From: Mesorhizobium temperatum | GTDB taxonomy: Bacteria > Pseudomonadota > Alphaproteobacteria > Rhizobiales > Rhizobiaceae | Reading direction: 5' to 3' | Assembly (NCBI RefSeq): GCF_002284575.1 | Contig: NZ_NPKJ01000023.1 | Span: 1-53,115, forward strand | Length of the DNA: 53,115 nt | Translations under genes and position numbers: made by a program | The notes under the pieces: model-generated | Seen by the model: the letters and a program-made list of their open reading frames with translations, nothing else | Told to the model about the DNA's origin: nothing | Databases searched by the model: none | Part shown: positions 26,596 to 35,307 of the stretch, in pieces | How the letters are laid out: the number at the start of each line of letters is the position of its first letter | How positions within the stretch are numbered: the stretch's first letter is position 1

Positions 26596-27924
26596 TCAGG
26601 CTTCCCCCCGCGCAAAATCCTCCAGCATTCCTGCATCCGCAGCAATGTCGAGGAACGAGAAGCGATTGCGCATCTCCCGGCAATGAACGACGGCCTCGCG
26701 ATAGAAATCGGCCGGCGTGCCCAATTCAGCCGCTGAGGTCGGTCCGCCGGTAGATTTCAGCAGGCGCTGCATTTCGTCGACAGGCACCATGAATTGCTTG
26801 ACCTCCTGCCTGAGCGTCGGCCAGACCTCCTGCAGCCGCTCGTTGAATGCGGCGGCGGTAGTCTCGTCGAAGGCCTTCTTCTTCAGTTCGTCGAGACACT
26901 GTGCGGCGACAGCCGGCCCCATGCGGCGGACCATGTCGTCAGGATCGATCTTCGTCGCCTTCACCACCGGCGGCTTGTCGCTTGCAAGCATTGCCTGCTG
27001 CAATCGCGCCATGGTGAGTGAAGCGACACCGACCTGAGTGCCGTGGAGCGTACCGGGGTGACGCTCGCCGGCGAAGCAGTCGATATAGTGCGATATCTGA
27101 TGCTCGCCCATGGAACCGTGATTGGAGACGCCGGTGAAGGAAATGCCAAGGCCACAGAGCGTCAGCACGCGATAGAGATAGCCATTGGCCTCGATGTCGT
27201 GTTCGGCAAGCTTTGCCGCACGCTCGTTGAGCGCCGCCTCATCCTTTTCCTGGATGAGAAACGGGACCTGGTGGTAGGCAGTGCCAAGCAGACGGTGCGA
27301 CATCCACCAGTCGATCTGGGCAACCGAGCGGCAAAGGCAGTCGCCGAATCCCGCCGCCGACAGATAGGTCGGGGCGGCAGCGGAGACGCCAAGATCGACG
27401 AAAAAACCTGATGGCGCGTGGGAAGGGAGCGATACCTTCAGGCCGCTTTCAAGTGTGATGGACGCTGTCGTCGATGTGTAGCCGTTCATCGAACCGGCTG
27501 TCCCGAACACGCAATAGCGCCGTTCATTCCTTCCGGTGACGAACTTGCAGAGATCGTTGATCGTGCCGGAACCGACCGCGATCACGGCATCCGCATCCGC
27601 GAGTTTGACGGCCAGGCTTTCAACGTTGGCCATGTCGGCATGCGGGTGATCCAATATCAGGACATCGACGGGGCCGAGCGTCCTCAGTTCGCGCGCAACG
27701 CGTTCGCCAAGCGCATCATAGGTCGCGGCATCCGCGACGACCGTGAACCGCTCACCCAGGTCGAGCTCCGAAACGAGATCGGCCGCCCGCCCTTCGAGGC
27801 TTTCTTCGATGACGATCCGCTCATACGGCACCACGGCCTTTTTTCCGGTCTCCGGGTTGGTCCAGTGCCCCTCCAAAATGTCGTCGATTAATGCCGTCCA
27901 GGATCCGGCTGCCGGATTCGTCAT
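26596..27924 (-). CDS. glycerol-1-phosphate dehydrogenase-like enzyme (Fe-ADH_2/AraM family)
   Basis: NAD(P)-dependent metalloenzyme related to archaeal EgsA and Bacillus AraM. The 442-residue protein has the nucleotide-binding GSGTINDLCKF at 118-128 and AGSMNGYTSTTASI at 143-156. The likely metal ligands are D195 in GFGDCLCRS and histidines in MGEHQISHYID and LHGTQVGVA. Family members reduce DHAP or oxidise glycerol-1-phosphate. The length is about 50-90 residues above archaeal EgsA. In this cluster it more likely oxidises a polyol phosphate. The start at 27924 has GAGGA; the promoter is at 27984-28012. Confidence 0.84.
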   Translation of the reverse strand: MTNPAAGSWTALIDDILEGHWTNPETGKKAVVPYERIVIEESLEGRAADLVSELDLGERFTVVADAATYDALGERVARELRTLGPVDVLILDHPHADMANVESLAVKLADADAVIAVGSGTINDLCKFVTGRNERRYCVFGTAGSMNGYTSTTASITLESGLKVSLPSHAPSGFFVDLGVSAAAPTYLSAAGFGDCLCRSVAQIDWWMSHRLLGTAYHQVPFLIQEKDEAALNERAAKLAEHDIEANGYLYRVLTLCGLGISFTGVSNHGSMGEHQISHYIDCFAGERHPGTLHGTQVGVASLTMARLQQAMLASDKPPVVKATKIDPDDMVRRMGPAVAAQCLDELKKKAFDETTAAAFNERLQEVWPTLRQEVKQFMVPVDEMQRLLKSTGGPTSAAELGTPADFYREAVVHCREMRNRFSFLDIAADAGMLEDFARGEA

Positions 27925-27983
27925 GACGTCCTCATTCTGGGGCAACCCTCTAATCGAGGCGCAGGAGCGTTGCGCTATCGAAC

Positions 27984-28012
27984 AATAGTCACCTATCACT
28001 GTCTTTTGTCAA
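27984..28012 (-). promoter_or_regulatory. promoter of the dehydrogenase-phosphatase operon
   Basis: On the minus strand TTGACA (28007-28012) and ACTATT (27984-27989) are separated by 17 bases. Repeated CTATC blocks (27975 and 27993) and an ATAG inverted partner overlap the -10 region and may be a binding site for the divergent SorC regulator. Confidence 0.55.
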
Positions 28013-28064
28013 GCATTCGCCCGCAACGCTTGACTTCGTTCTGCAAACCTGCGGAAAAAGGGAC

Positions 28065-29048
28065 ATGAATGCCAACGCCGACATCGACGTGGTCCGACCA
28101 TCTGGGCTCTCGGCACTGCCGCCCGAATTCGACAGCGCGGTGGCGTGGGCTGCCTGGCTCTACTATGTCGACCAGCTTAACCAGAGCGATGTGGCCAAGG
28201 TCATGAACGTCTCCAGGGCGAGCGTGGTACACTATCTGCAGGAGGCACGCGAAAGCGGACTTGTCGCCGTGCAGGTCGACCACGACGCTTTTGCCCGCAC
28301 CTTGACCTCGCGGCGTCTCATGGAAAAATACGGGCTTCGCGGCGCCGCGGTTATCCCCGACCTTGATCCAAACGATGCCGACCGCCGCATCGGCGAAGCG
28401 GCAGGCCGGTTGCTGGCGTCGATGGTCGATCCGGGCGACACGATCGGCGTTGCCTGGGGAAAAACGGTGCTCGCTGCCGCCCGCTCGATCCCACGACTAC
28501 GGCATGATCGGAACCTCACCGTCGTCCAGCTCTCGGGAAGCTCGATCGGCACCAGCGATTTCTCGCCGGAATTTTGCACCTCGCTGATGGCCAATCGACT
28601 CGGCGCCCGCTGCATAAACCTGCTTGCCCCGGCGATCGTCTCCACCGAGGAACTGCACGACGAACTCATGCAGGAGCCGATGCTCGTCAACCAGTTCCGC
28701 ATGATCCGTGCCGCCGGCAAGGTCATCTTCGGGATCGGCGATATCGGGCCGGAGAGCACCTATGCCCGAGCCGGGATATCGGATGCCGCCGCACTTGCCG
28801 GCATGATCGAGCAGGGAGCGCTCGGCGTCATCATCGGGCGGTTCATCGACGCCCAAGGAGCCCCTTTCGCAACACCGCTCGACGGGCGCACCGTCGGCAT
28901 CACGCTCGATGAATTGAAAGCGGTGCCCGTCCGCATCTGCGCCGCCGGTGGCGCCCGCAAGATGGGGGCGATCAGGGCTGGGCTCGGCGGCGGATACGCG
29001 ACACATTTTGTCACCGACATGGCCACCGCGAACATTCTCTTGGAATAA
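28065..29048 (+). CDS. SorC-family sugar-binding transcriptional regulator 2
   Basis: Second SorC-type regulator of the cluster, 327 residues. The helix-turn-helix is LNQSDVAKVMNVSRASVVHYLQEA at about 37-60. The effector domain shows DTIGVAWGKTVLAAA and IFGIGDIGPESTYARAG, and it ends in ICAAGGARKMGAIRAGLGGG. This is the EryD/SorC branch. AAGGG precedes the ATG. It is divergent from the dehydrogenase operon and 55 bases upstream of the FGGY kinase gene, so it probably controls both. Confidence 0.92.
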   Translation: MNANADIDVVRPSGLSALPPEFDSAVAWAAWLYYVDQLNQSDVAKVMNVSRASVVHYLQEARESGLVAVQVDHDAFARTLTSRRLMEKYGLRGAAVIPDLDPNDADRRIGEAAGRLLASMVDPGDTIGVAWGKTVLAAARSIPRLRHDRNLTVVQLSGSSIGTSDFSPEFCTSLMANRLGARCINLLAPAIVSTEELHDELMQEPMLVNQFRMIRAAGKVIFGIGDIGPESTYARAGISDAAALAGMIEQGALGVIIGRFIDAQGAPFATPLDGRTVGITLDELKAVPVRICAAGGARKMGAIRAGLGGGYATHFVTDMATANILLE

Positions 29049-29103
29049 CCAGCACTTGGACTAACCAGCACTCGGTGGAACTTATCGTCTCGGGAGGACA
29101 ATC

Positions 29104-30600
29104 ATGGGCAGCAGCGACGGACCTCTTGTCGTCGGCCTCGACAGTTCCACGCAATCCTGCAAGGCGATTGCCTGGAGCCGGGACGGACGAGCCGTGGCGG
29201 AAGGCCGCGCGCCGCTCGATCTGATGAAGCCGAGGCCGGACTACGTCGAGCAGGAGGTCACCGACTGGTGGCGGGCCGCAACAGTGGCGCTGCGACAGCT
29301 TGTCGGCGCGGTCGATGCGAAACGCATCGCCGGTATCGCGATCTCCAACCAGCGCGAGACCGTAGCCCTCATCGACGGCGCCGGCGAGCCGATCGGACCC
29401 GCGAGCCTCTGGCTCGACGAACGTGCCGCCGGGCTGGTCGACCGTTTCGCGGCGGAGATCGGCCGTGAGCGGCTGCACGCGATCACCGGCAAGCCGATCG
29501 ATGTGACGCCGGTCGTCTACCGCCTGAAATGGCTGCGCGAGAACGAGCCGGAACGGTTGGACCATGCGAAGAAAATCCTCGACGTGCACGGCTATCTGAC
29601 GCTGAAACTGACGGGAACGCCAAGTGCGAGTTGGACGAGCGCCGATCCGTTCGGTCTCTTCGATATCTCGCGTAAGGCATGGTCGCAGCCGCTCCTCGAT
29701 CATCTCGGCATCAAGCCGTCGCAACTTCCCGATGCGGTGCGGTCCGGCACGCGGGTCGGGACCGTTCATGCCGCGGCCTCCGCCGCAACGGGCCTTTCCG
29801 AAGGTACGCCGGTGATTGCCGCCGGCGGCGATGGGCAATGCGCCGGGCTCGGCGTCAATGCCATGCGCGACGGCGTCGTCTATCTCAATCTCGGAACTGC
29901 GATCATCGCGGGAATCTGGTCGCGAGAACCGGTGGTCGGCGCCTTCTGGCGTACCATGACCTCGCCGACAGGCGATGGCTATTTCCTCGAGGCAGTGCAG
30001 CGGGCGGGTGTCTATTTCGTCAACTGGTTCGTCGACAATTTTGCCGGCGGGCGCTCCGATCCAGCGATCTTCGACCGCCTGGAAAGGGAAGCGGCGGCCG
30101 TCCCGATCGGCTCGGACGGACTTCTCGCCGGCACCACCCTGGTCGGTTGCATGGACCCGCATTGGGATCCGAGCGCGCGCGCGAGCTTCATCGGCATGCA
30201 CCCCTCGCACACGCTCGGTCACTTTTATCGTGCGGGGCTCGAGGCGATGACGCTGCAAACCGCCCGGGCTCTCGAAGAGATGCGCAGTCATGGTCTTTCG
30301 CCGGCGCAGATGGTGGCGATCGGCGGCGGCGCCAACAGCAAACTTTGGACAAAGATGATCGCGGACGCGACCGGGATCTCGATCCACAAGGGTCACAATG
30401 CCGAAGCCTCCTCGCTCGGCGCGGCGATCAGCGCCGCGGTCGGCGTCGGATGGTTCGAAAGTTTTTCTGAGGCGGCGGATGCCATGACCAGCATCGCCGA
30501 GACGATCGAACCGGACCCCAGCTGCCGAGAAGCGTGGGACGCGCTCTCGGCTAGGCAGGCCAAGGTCTTCCCCGCGACCCAATTCGCCTGGCGGAATTGA
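29104..30600 (+). CDS. FGGY-family carbohydrate kinase
   Basis: ATP-dependent kinase of sugars or polyols, 498 residues. Domain I begins VVGLDSSTQSCKAIAW (phosphate-binding loop), has ISNQRETVALID and a substrate-site WLDERA. Domain II has AAGGDGQCAGLG and AIGGGANSKLWTKMIAD followed by EASSLGAAISAA. It lies between xylulokinase and glycerol kinase in appearance, and the substrate cannot be fixed by eye. GGGAGGA precedes the ATG. It is co-directional with SorC regulator 2 and is the likely committing step for the imported polyol. Confidence 0.9.
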   Translation: MGSSDGPLVVGLDSSTQSCKAIAWSRDGRAVAEGRAPLDLMKPRPDYVEQEVTDWWRAATVALRQLVGAVDAKRIAGIAISNQRETVALIDGAGEPIGPASLWLDERAAGLVDRFAAEIGRERLHAITGKPIDVTPVVYRLKWLRENEPERLDHAKKILDVHGYLTLKLTGTPSASWTSADPFGLFDISRKAWSQPLLDHLGIKPSQLPDAVRSGTRVGTVHAAASAATGLSEGTPVIAAGGDGQCAGLGVNAMRDGVVYLNLGTAIIAGIWSREPVVGAFWRTMTSPTGDGYFLEAVQRAGVYFVNWFVDNFAGGRSDPAIFDRLEREAAAVPIGSDGLLAGTTLVGCMDPHWDPSARASFIGMHPSHTLGHFYRAGLEAMTLQTARALEEMRSHGLSPAQMVAIGGGANSKLWTKMIADATGISIHKGHNAEASSLGAAISAAVGVGWFESFSEAADAMTSIAETIEPDPSCREAWDALSARQAKVFPATQFAWRN

Positions 30601-30651
30601 GACCGGCGCGGCAAGCAAGCTCTCGAACTGGAGCGTATAAAAAGCGTCCCG

Positions 30652-30996
30652 CTACTTCAACCCACCCACAGCCTGCTGATAGACATCAGGCTTGAAGCCG
30701 ACGAGGATACGATCGCCAAGATCGAGGACCGGCCGCTTGATCATCGTCGGTTTGGCCAGCATCAGCGCTTTGGCGTTCTTCTCGTCGAGACTCAGCTTGT
30801 CCTTGTCCGACAGTTCGCGAAATGTCGTGCTCGCCTTGTTGAGCAGGATTTCCCAGCCGACCTTGCCGGACCAACTGTCCAGCCGATCCGCCTCCAGTCC
30901 TTCAACCCTGTAGTCGTGAAAGCGATAGGCGACATCATGGCTCTGCAGCCAGACACGCGCCTTCTTGATCGTGTCGCAATTGGTGATGCCGTACAT
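30652..30996 (-). CDS. ArsC/Spx-family reductase-like protein (YffB type)
   Basis: A 114-residue thioredoxin-fold protein starting MYGITNCDTIKKARVWL, the YffB signature with one N-terminal Cys. It lacks the downstream Arg pattern of true arsenate reductases and is often called ArsC-like or Spx/MgsR. It may be a glutathione-dependent thiol reductase. The ATG at 30996 gives the family N-terminus; a TTG at 31008 is less likely. It converges with the FGGY kinase gene. Confidence 0.88.
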   Translation of the reverse strand: MYGITNCDTIKKARVWLQSHDVAYRFHDYRVEGLEADRLDSWSGKVGWEILLNKASTTFRELSDKDKLSLDEKNAKALMLAKPTMIKRPVLDLGDRILVGFKPDVYQQAVGGLK

Positions 30997-31170
30997 CGTG
31001 ATCGTCAAATTTTTGGCCCTCGGACTGATCGCTCATCGAATCTGGCGCACCGTAAACCACCTTTCAGACATTGCCAGCGACCCCGCAGGCATCCTCACAA
31101 TTTTTGCGCTTGCCAATACTAAGGTTTTTACCTAAGTAACATAAATTATGTCCGGTGACGCGAGGACGAC

Positions 31171-31530
31171 ATGACCGTGGCAACAAGCCTGCACTCCGCC
31201 AGCCCGCCGCCGATCGACGGCATCTTCCGGGCGCTGTCCGATCCAACGCGCCGCCGTGTTGTCGAGCGGCTGAACAGAAGCCCCGCCTCGGTTAGCGAAC
31301 TTGCCCAGCCCTTCGACATGGCCCTGCCCTCCTTCATCGAGCATCTCAGGGTGCTGGAAGGCTGCGGGCTCGTGCATTCCGAAAAAGCCGGCCGTGTCAG
31401 GACCTACCGGCTTGCGCCTGAGCCACTGAAGCTTGCGGAAAACTGGCTGGTCGAGCAGCGCGCGCTGTGGGAACGCCGCCTCGACCAGTTCGACGACTAC
31501 GTCCTAAAACTCAAGGAGAAAGACAAATGA
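31171..31530 (+). CDS. ArsR-family winged-helix regulator
   Basis: A 119-residue DNA-binding protein. The core [31 protein letters not shown] is at about 15-45, followed by [17 protein letters not shown] (recognition helix and wing). No metal-binding Cys pair is seen. GAGGAC precedes the ATG. Its stop overlaps the start of the AHSA1-domain gene by ATGA. ArsR/AHSA1 pairs are common, and the regulator usually controls its own operon. Confidence 0.93.
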   Translation: MTVATSLHSASPPPIDGIFRALSDPTRRRVVERLNRSPASVSELAQPFDMALPSFIEHLRVLEGCGLVHSEKAGRVRTYRLAPEPLKLAENWLVEQRALWERRLDQFDDYVLKLKEKDK

Positions 31531-32012
31531 GTTCGACCCTGCTGCTCAAACCCGACCCAAAACTCGACCTCGTTCTCGAACGCGTCATCGACGCGCCGCG
31601 CGAGCTTTTGTGGACAGCCTGGACGACACCCGAACATGTTCGGCAATGGTTCACACCGAAGCCGTGGATCGTCACCGATTGCGAGATCGACCTCAGGCCC
31701 GGCGGGCTGTTCAGGACCCGCATGCAGTCGCCTGATGGCAAGGAGGTCAACGACCGGCATTGCTGCTACCTCGACATCGTGCCCAACGAGCGGCTGGTGT
31801 GGACCGATGCGTTGCTGCCCGGCTATCGGCCGTCAGGGGACCCATTCATCACAGCGGTTATATCATTGCAGCCGGAAGGCAAGGCGACGCGCTACACCGC
31901 GACAGCCATCCACCGGGATGAAGCGACACGCAAGAACCACGAGGAAATGGGCTTTTTCGATGGCTGGGGCACCGTGGCCGACCAGCTTGCGGAATATGTG
32001 AAGGGGATTTGA
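31527..32012 (+). CDS. SRPBCC/AHSA1-domain protein
   Basis: A 161-residue START-like fold protein with the Aha1-C-type opening [28 protein letters not shown] and later [19 protein letters not shown]. Such proteins bind hydrophobic ligands, and their role beside ArsR regulators is not defined. AAGGAG lies upstream. It starts inside the stop of the ArsR gene. Confidence 0.93.
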   Translation: MSSTLLLKPDPKLDLVLERVIDAPRELLWTAWTTPEHVRQWFTPKPWIVTDCEIDLRPGGLFRTRMQSPDGKEVNDRHCCYLDIVPNERLVWTDALLPGYRPSGDPFITAVISLQPEGKATRYTATAIHRDEATRKNHEEMGFFDGWGTVADQLAEYVKGI

Positions 32013-32089
32013 GCAGATTGATCATGACGTGGCGATCAACGGCCAGCGATCCAGGGAGTCAAGCATGGTCGAGAAACCCACCTACCCCG

Positions 32090-33082
32090 TCACGCCGAGG
32101 TCAGATAGCAGCCGCGCTCGATGGCGAGGCGGCGCACCAGCGCCAGAACGCTGTCGATGGTGGGCGTCGGCTGGCCGGTCAGCCGGCCAAGCTCCTGGAC
32201 CGCCGTCACCAGTGCGTCGATCTCCATCGGCCGGCCGCGCTCCAGGTCCTGCAGCATCGACGTCTTGTGCTCGCCGACCTCGCCGGCGCCCTTGATGCGG
32301 CGGTCAACCGTGATCGCGAAACGGACGCCGAGGCTTTCGCCGATCGCCTGCGCCTCCAGCATCATGGTGCGGGCAAGCGCGCGGGTGGCCTCGTCGGCAG
32401 CGATTGCCGCAAGCGTGCTGCCGGTCAGCGCGGAAATCGGGTTGAAGGAGAGATTGCCCCAGAGCTTCACCCAGATCTCACTTCGGATGTCGTCGCGAAC
32501 CGGCACCTGCAGCCCCGCCGCAACCATCTCCTCGGCAAGCCGCATGACACGTTCGCTCTTCTCGCCCGAGGGCTCACCAAGCGAGAAGCGTTTTCCCTCG
32601 ATATGGCGGACCAGGCCGGGCGCATCCACCTCGGCAGCAGGATAGACGACCGAGCCGATGACTCGATCCGGCCCGAGCCGATCCCAGATCACCCCACCTG
32701 GATCCACCGCTTGCAGCCGCGTACCTTCGAGCGATCCGCCAGCCTTGTGGAAATACCACCACGGCACGCCATTCTGCATGGTGACGACGGCCGTCCCCTC
32801 GCCCAGCAGCGGTGCGATCTGGTCGAGCGCTGGCGCAAGCGAATGGGCCTTGAGCGCCAGCACGACATAGTCCTGGACGCCTAGCTCCTGCGCTTGCGCG
32901 GCGGCCCTGACAGAGGCGGTTGATTCATGACCGTCTTCGATCAGGCGAAGCCCGGCCGTCTTGATCGCGTCAAGATGAGCGCCCCGCGCCACGATCGACA
33001 GATCGACCCGGCCGGCCATGGCAAGTTTGGCCGCGAGATAGCCGCCGATCGCGCCGGCGCCAAAAATGGTGATCCGCATCAT
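32090..33082 (-). CDS. 2-dehydropantoate 2-reductase-family protein (PanE/ApbA)
   Basis: NADPH-dependent ketoacid reductase family, 330 residues. GAGAIGGYLAAKLA is at about 8-21, ALKAHSLAPAL near 77 and the C-terminal domain has KLWGNLSFNPISALTG with the catalytic Lys. Catabolic operons often hold such paralogues acting on other 2-oxo acids, so I do not call it panE. It is the last gene of the seven-gene operon, and its ATG overlaps the stop of the ligase gene. Confidence 0.88.
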   Translation of the reverse strand: MMRITIFGAGAIGGYLAAKLAMAGRVDLSIVARGAHLDAIKTAGLRLIEDGHESTASVRAAAQAQELGVQDYVVLALKAHSLAPALDQIAPLLGEGTAVVTMQNGVPWWYFHKAGGSLEGTRLQAVDPGGVIWDRLGPDRVIGSVVYPAAEVDAPGLVRHIEGKRFSLGEPSGEKSERVMRLAEEMVAAGLQVPVRDDIRSEIWVKLWGNLSFNPISALTGSTLAAIAADEATRALARTMMLEAQAIGESLGVRFAITVDRRIKGAGEVGEHKTSMLQDLERGRPMEIDALVTAVQELGRLTGQPTPTIDSVLALVRRLAIERGCYLTSA

Positions 33083-34614
33083 CAGCCAGGCCCGGGTTTG
33101 GCAAGACCGAGTTTGGTCGCGAGACCGATGCGCTGCAGCTTGCCCGTCGCGCCCTTCGGGATTTCGTCCAGGATCAGGACAATGCGCGGCACCTTGAAGT
33201 CGGCAAGACGGAGCGCGGCAAAGCTGCGGATGTCGCCTTCGGTGGCAGCCATGCCCTCGCGCAGCACGATCGCAGCCGCGACCTCCTCGCCGAGCTTGTC
33301 GTGTGGCGTGGCGAAGGTGACGACCTGGGCCACAGCCGGATGGTCCATCAGCACGTCGTCGACCTCGAGCGGCGAGATCTTCTCGCCGCCACGGTTGATG
33401 ATCTCCTTGAGCCGGCCGGTGACGCGCAGATAACCATCGTCGTCGAGCATGCCCTGATCGCCGGTATGAAACCAGCCATGCGCGAAGGCGGTGGCATTGG
33501 CGTCCAGATTTTTCTCGTAGCCGGCGGTGACATTGGGCCCGCGAATGACGATCTCGCCGGTCTCACCAGGCTGCAGCAATTGCCCGTCCAGCGCCATCAC
33601 CGCCACTTCCGGTCCGGCGGCGGCGCCGACGCTGCCCGGCTTGCGCAGGCCCGGCGGCAACCGGTTCGAGGCCATCTGGTGCGCGGCCTCGGTCATGCCG
33701 TAGGATTCGATCACCGGACAGCCGAAGGTCGCCTCAAGCTCCGCCATCACTTGCGGCGGTAGCGATGCCGAGGACGAGCGGATGAAGCGAAGAGGCGCGG
33801 CGGCCAATGCATCGGCATTGCGCGCCGCCCGCGGCAGGATCGCCTGATGCATGGTCGGCACGGCCGTGTACCAACTCGGGCGCGCCTCGCTAAGCCAATG
33901 GAAGAAGCGCAGCGCGTTGAAGCCCGGCGTGCAGAAGACGCTGCCGCCGGCGGCGAGCGAGGACAGCACCGCCCCGATCAGCCCATGAATGTGGAACAGC
34001 GGCATGATGTTGAGGCAGCGATCACCGGCCGTCAGGCCAAGCGTATCGCCGATATGGGCGGCCGAGGCGGCGAGATTGGCATGGCTGAGCGGCACCAGCT
34101 TGGGTCGTGACGTGGTGCCGGACGTGTGCAGCAACAGCGCGATGTCGCCGTCCTCAGCCGGGCCGGGCGAAACAGACGGACCAACCGGTTTGCCCTCGAT
34201 CTCAAAACTGCCGGCTGACGCGTCACGGAGTGCTATGAGCCTGAGCACAGCTATGCCGAGACGCTCGGCAACCGCGACCGCCGGACCACTCTCGTCCTCG
34301 GCGACCAGGATTGCGTTGGCGCCGATGTCGGAGAGATAAAAATCGAGTTCGTCGGCCCGGTAGGCCGGGTTGAGCGGCGCCGTTGACGCCGCTGCGGCCA
34401 CCGCGACAAAGGCAGTGGCCATCTCCGGCCCGTTCGGCAGCACGATGGCCACCCGGTCGCCACGGCCGAGGCCCAGCGCATGCAGTTGCGCCGCCGTCTC
34501 GGAGATCAGGCGGCGCAGTCCGCCATGGGTGAGCGTGATCCTGTCGGGTGCCGAAATCGCCGGCGCATCGTCCGCTCCGGCAGCAAGCCGTTCAATGATC
34601 GACACTTCAGACAA
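33082..34614 (-). CDS. acyl-CoA synthetase, oxalyl-CoA synthetase-like (AAE3/Pcs60 type)
   Basis: AMP-forming ligase that activates a carboxylic acid to its CoA thioester. The 510-residue protein has the P-loop LLLHTSGTTSRPKLVPLSH at about 168-186, the motif YGMTEAAHQM, GPNVTAGYEKN, HTGDQGMLDDDGYLRVTGRLKEI spread over the hinge, and the catalytic Lys in PKGATGKLQR. The P-loop wording and RSSSASLPP resemble oxalyl-CoA synthetases, but the true acid may differ. It overlaps the FAH gene by eight bases. Confidence 0.9.
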   Translation of the reverse strand: MSEVSIIERLAAGADDAPAISAPDRITLTHGGLRRLISETAAQLHALGLGRGDRVAIVLPNGPEMATAFVAVAAAASTAPLNPAYRADELDFYLSDIGANAILVAEDESGPAVAVAERLGIAVLRLIALRDASAGSFEIEGKPVGPSVSPGPAEDGDIALLLHTSGTTSRPKLVPLSHANLAASAAHIGDTLGLTAGDRCLNIMPLFHIHGLIGAVLSSLAAGGSVFCTPGFNALRFFHWLSEARPSWYTAVPTMHQAILPRAARNADALAAAPLRFIRSSSASLPPQVMAELEATFGCPVIESYGMTEAAHQMASNRLPPGLRKPGSVGAAAGPEVAVMALDGQLLQPGETGEIVIRGPNVTAGYEKNLDANATAFAHGWFHTGDQGMLDDDGYLRVTGRLKEIINRGGEKISPLEVDDVLMDHPAVAQVVTFATPHDKLGEEVAAAIVLREGMAATEGDIRSFAALRLADFKVPRIVLILDEIPKGATGKLQRIGLATKLGLAKPGPG

Positions 34615-35305
34615 CGCGAACCTCTAGGTCGCCGACGCCATCGATATGACCGCGAAGAACATCACCGCGAACAACCGCCCCGACGCCCGCCGGCGTGCCG
34701 GAAAGAATGATGTCTCCCGGCATCAGCGTGAAGAGGCCCGAGAGATAGCTGATCATTTCCGGAACTTTCCAAATCATCTGGTTGAGATCGCCGGTCTGTT
34801 TTCGCTGGCCATTGACGTCCAGCCAAATCGCGCCCTGGTCGGGATGACCGATCGAGCTTGCCGGAACCAACGGCGTGCATGGCGCCGATGCCTCGAAGGC
34901 CTTGCCGACCTCCCAAGGACGGCCCATGTCCTTCGCCTTACCTTGCAGGTCGCGCCGCGTCATGTCGAGACCTACGCCATAACCGAATACGCAGTCCAAA
35001 GCCTTTTCGACCGCGATGTCCGTACCGCCGCTTTTCAGCGCCACGACCATTTCGATCTCGTGATGGACATCGCTGGAGGCCGGTGGATACGGAAATTCCC
35101 CTGTCGTATCGAGGTTGTCGGGATTTTTCTGGAAGAAGAAAGGCGGCTCCTTATTGGGGTCGTGTCCCATCTCGACTGCATGCGCGGCATAGTTCCGCCC
35201 GACGCAATAAACCCGGTGCACCGGAAACGCCTTGTCGGTTCCCGCCACCGGAATGCTCGGGATTGCGGTCGGTTCGATGACATAGCTTGAGGTCGTGCCG
35301 TGCAT
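34607..35305 (-). CDS. fumarylacetoacetate hydrolase-family enzyme
   Basis: A 232-residue FAH-fold enzyme. It shows VYCVGRNYAAHAVEMG near residue 35, DVHHEIEMVVALK with metal-binding Glu residues, VFGYGVGLDMTRRDLQ and MPGDIILSGTPAGVG. Family members cleave or decarboxylate acylpyruvates and 2-oxo acids. I place the start at 35305; the frame up to 35785 runs backwards through the permease gene. It lies two bases after the permease stop, so it belongs to the operon. Confidence 0.92.
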   Translation of the reverse strand: MHGTTSSYVIEPTAIPSIPVAGTDKAFPVHRVYCVGRNYAAHAVEMGHDPNKEPPFFFQKNPDNLDTTGEFPYPPASSDVHHEIEMVVALKSGGTDIAVEKALDCVFGYGVGLDMTRRDLQGKAKDMGRPWEVGKAFEASAPCTPLVPASSIGHPDQGAIWLDVNGQRKQTGDLNQMIWKVPEMISYLSGLFTLMPGDIILSGTPAGVGAVVRGDVLRGHIDGVGDLEVRVV

Positions 35306-35307
35306 GT

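Noticed and set aside
29011..30618. A 535-residue open frame opposite the FGGY kinase
   Set aside because: Low-complexity Arg/Gly/Asp-rich antisense reading in GC-rich DNA with no motif; the kinase frame carries all family motifs.
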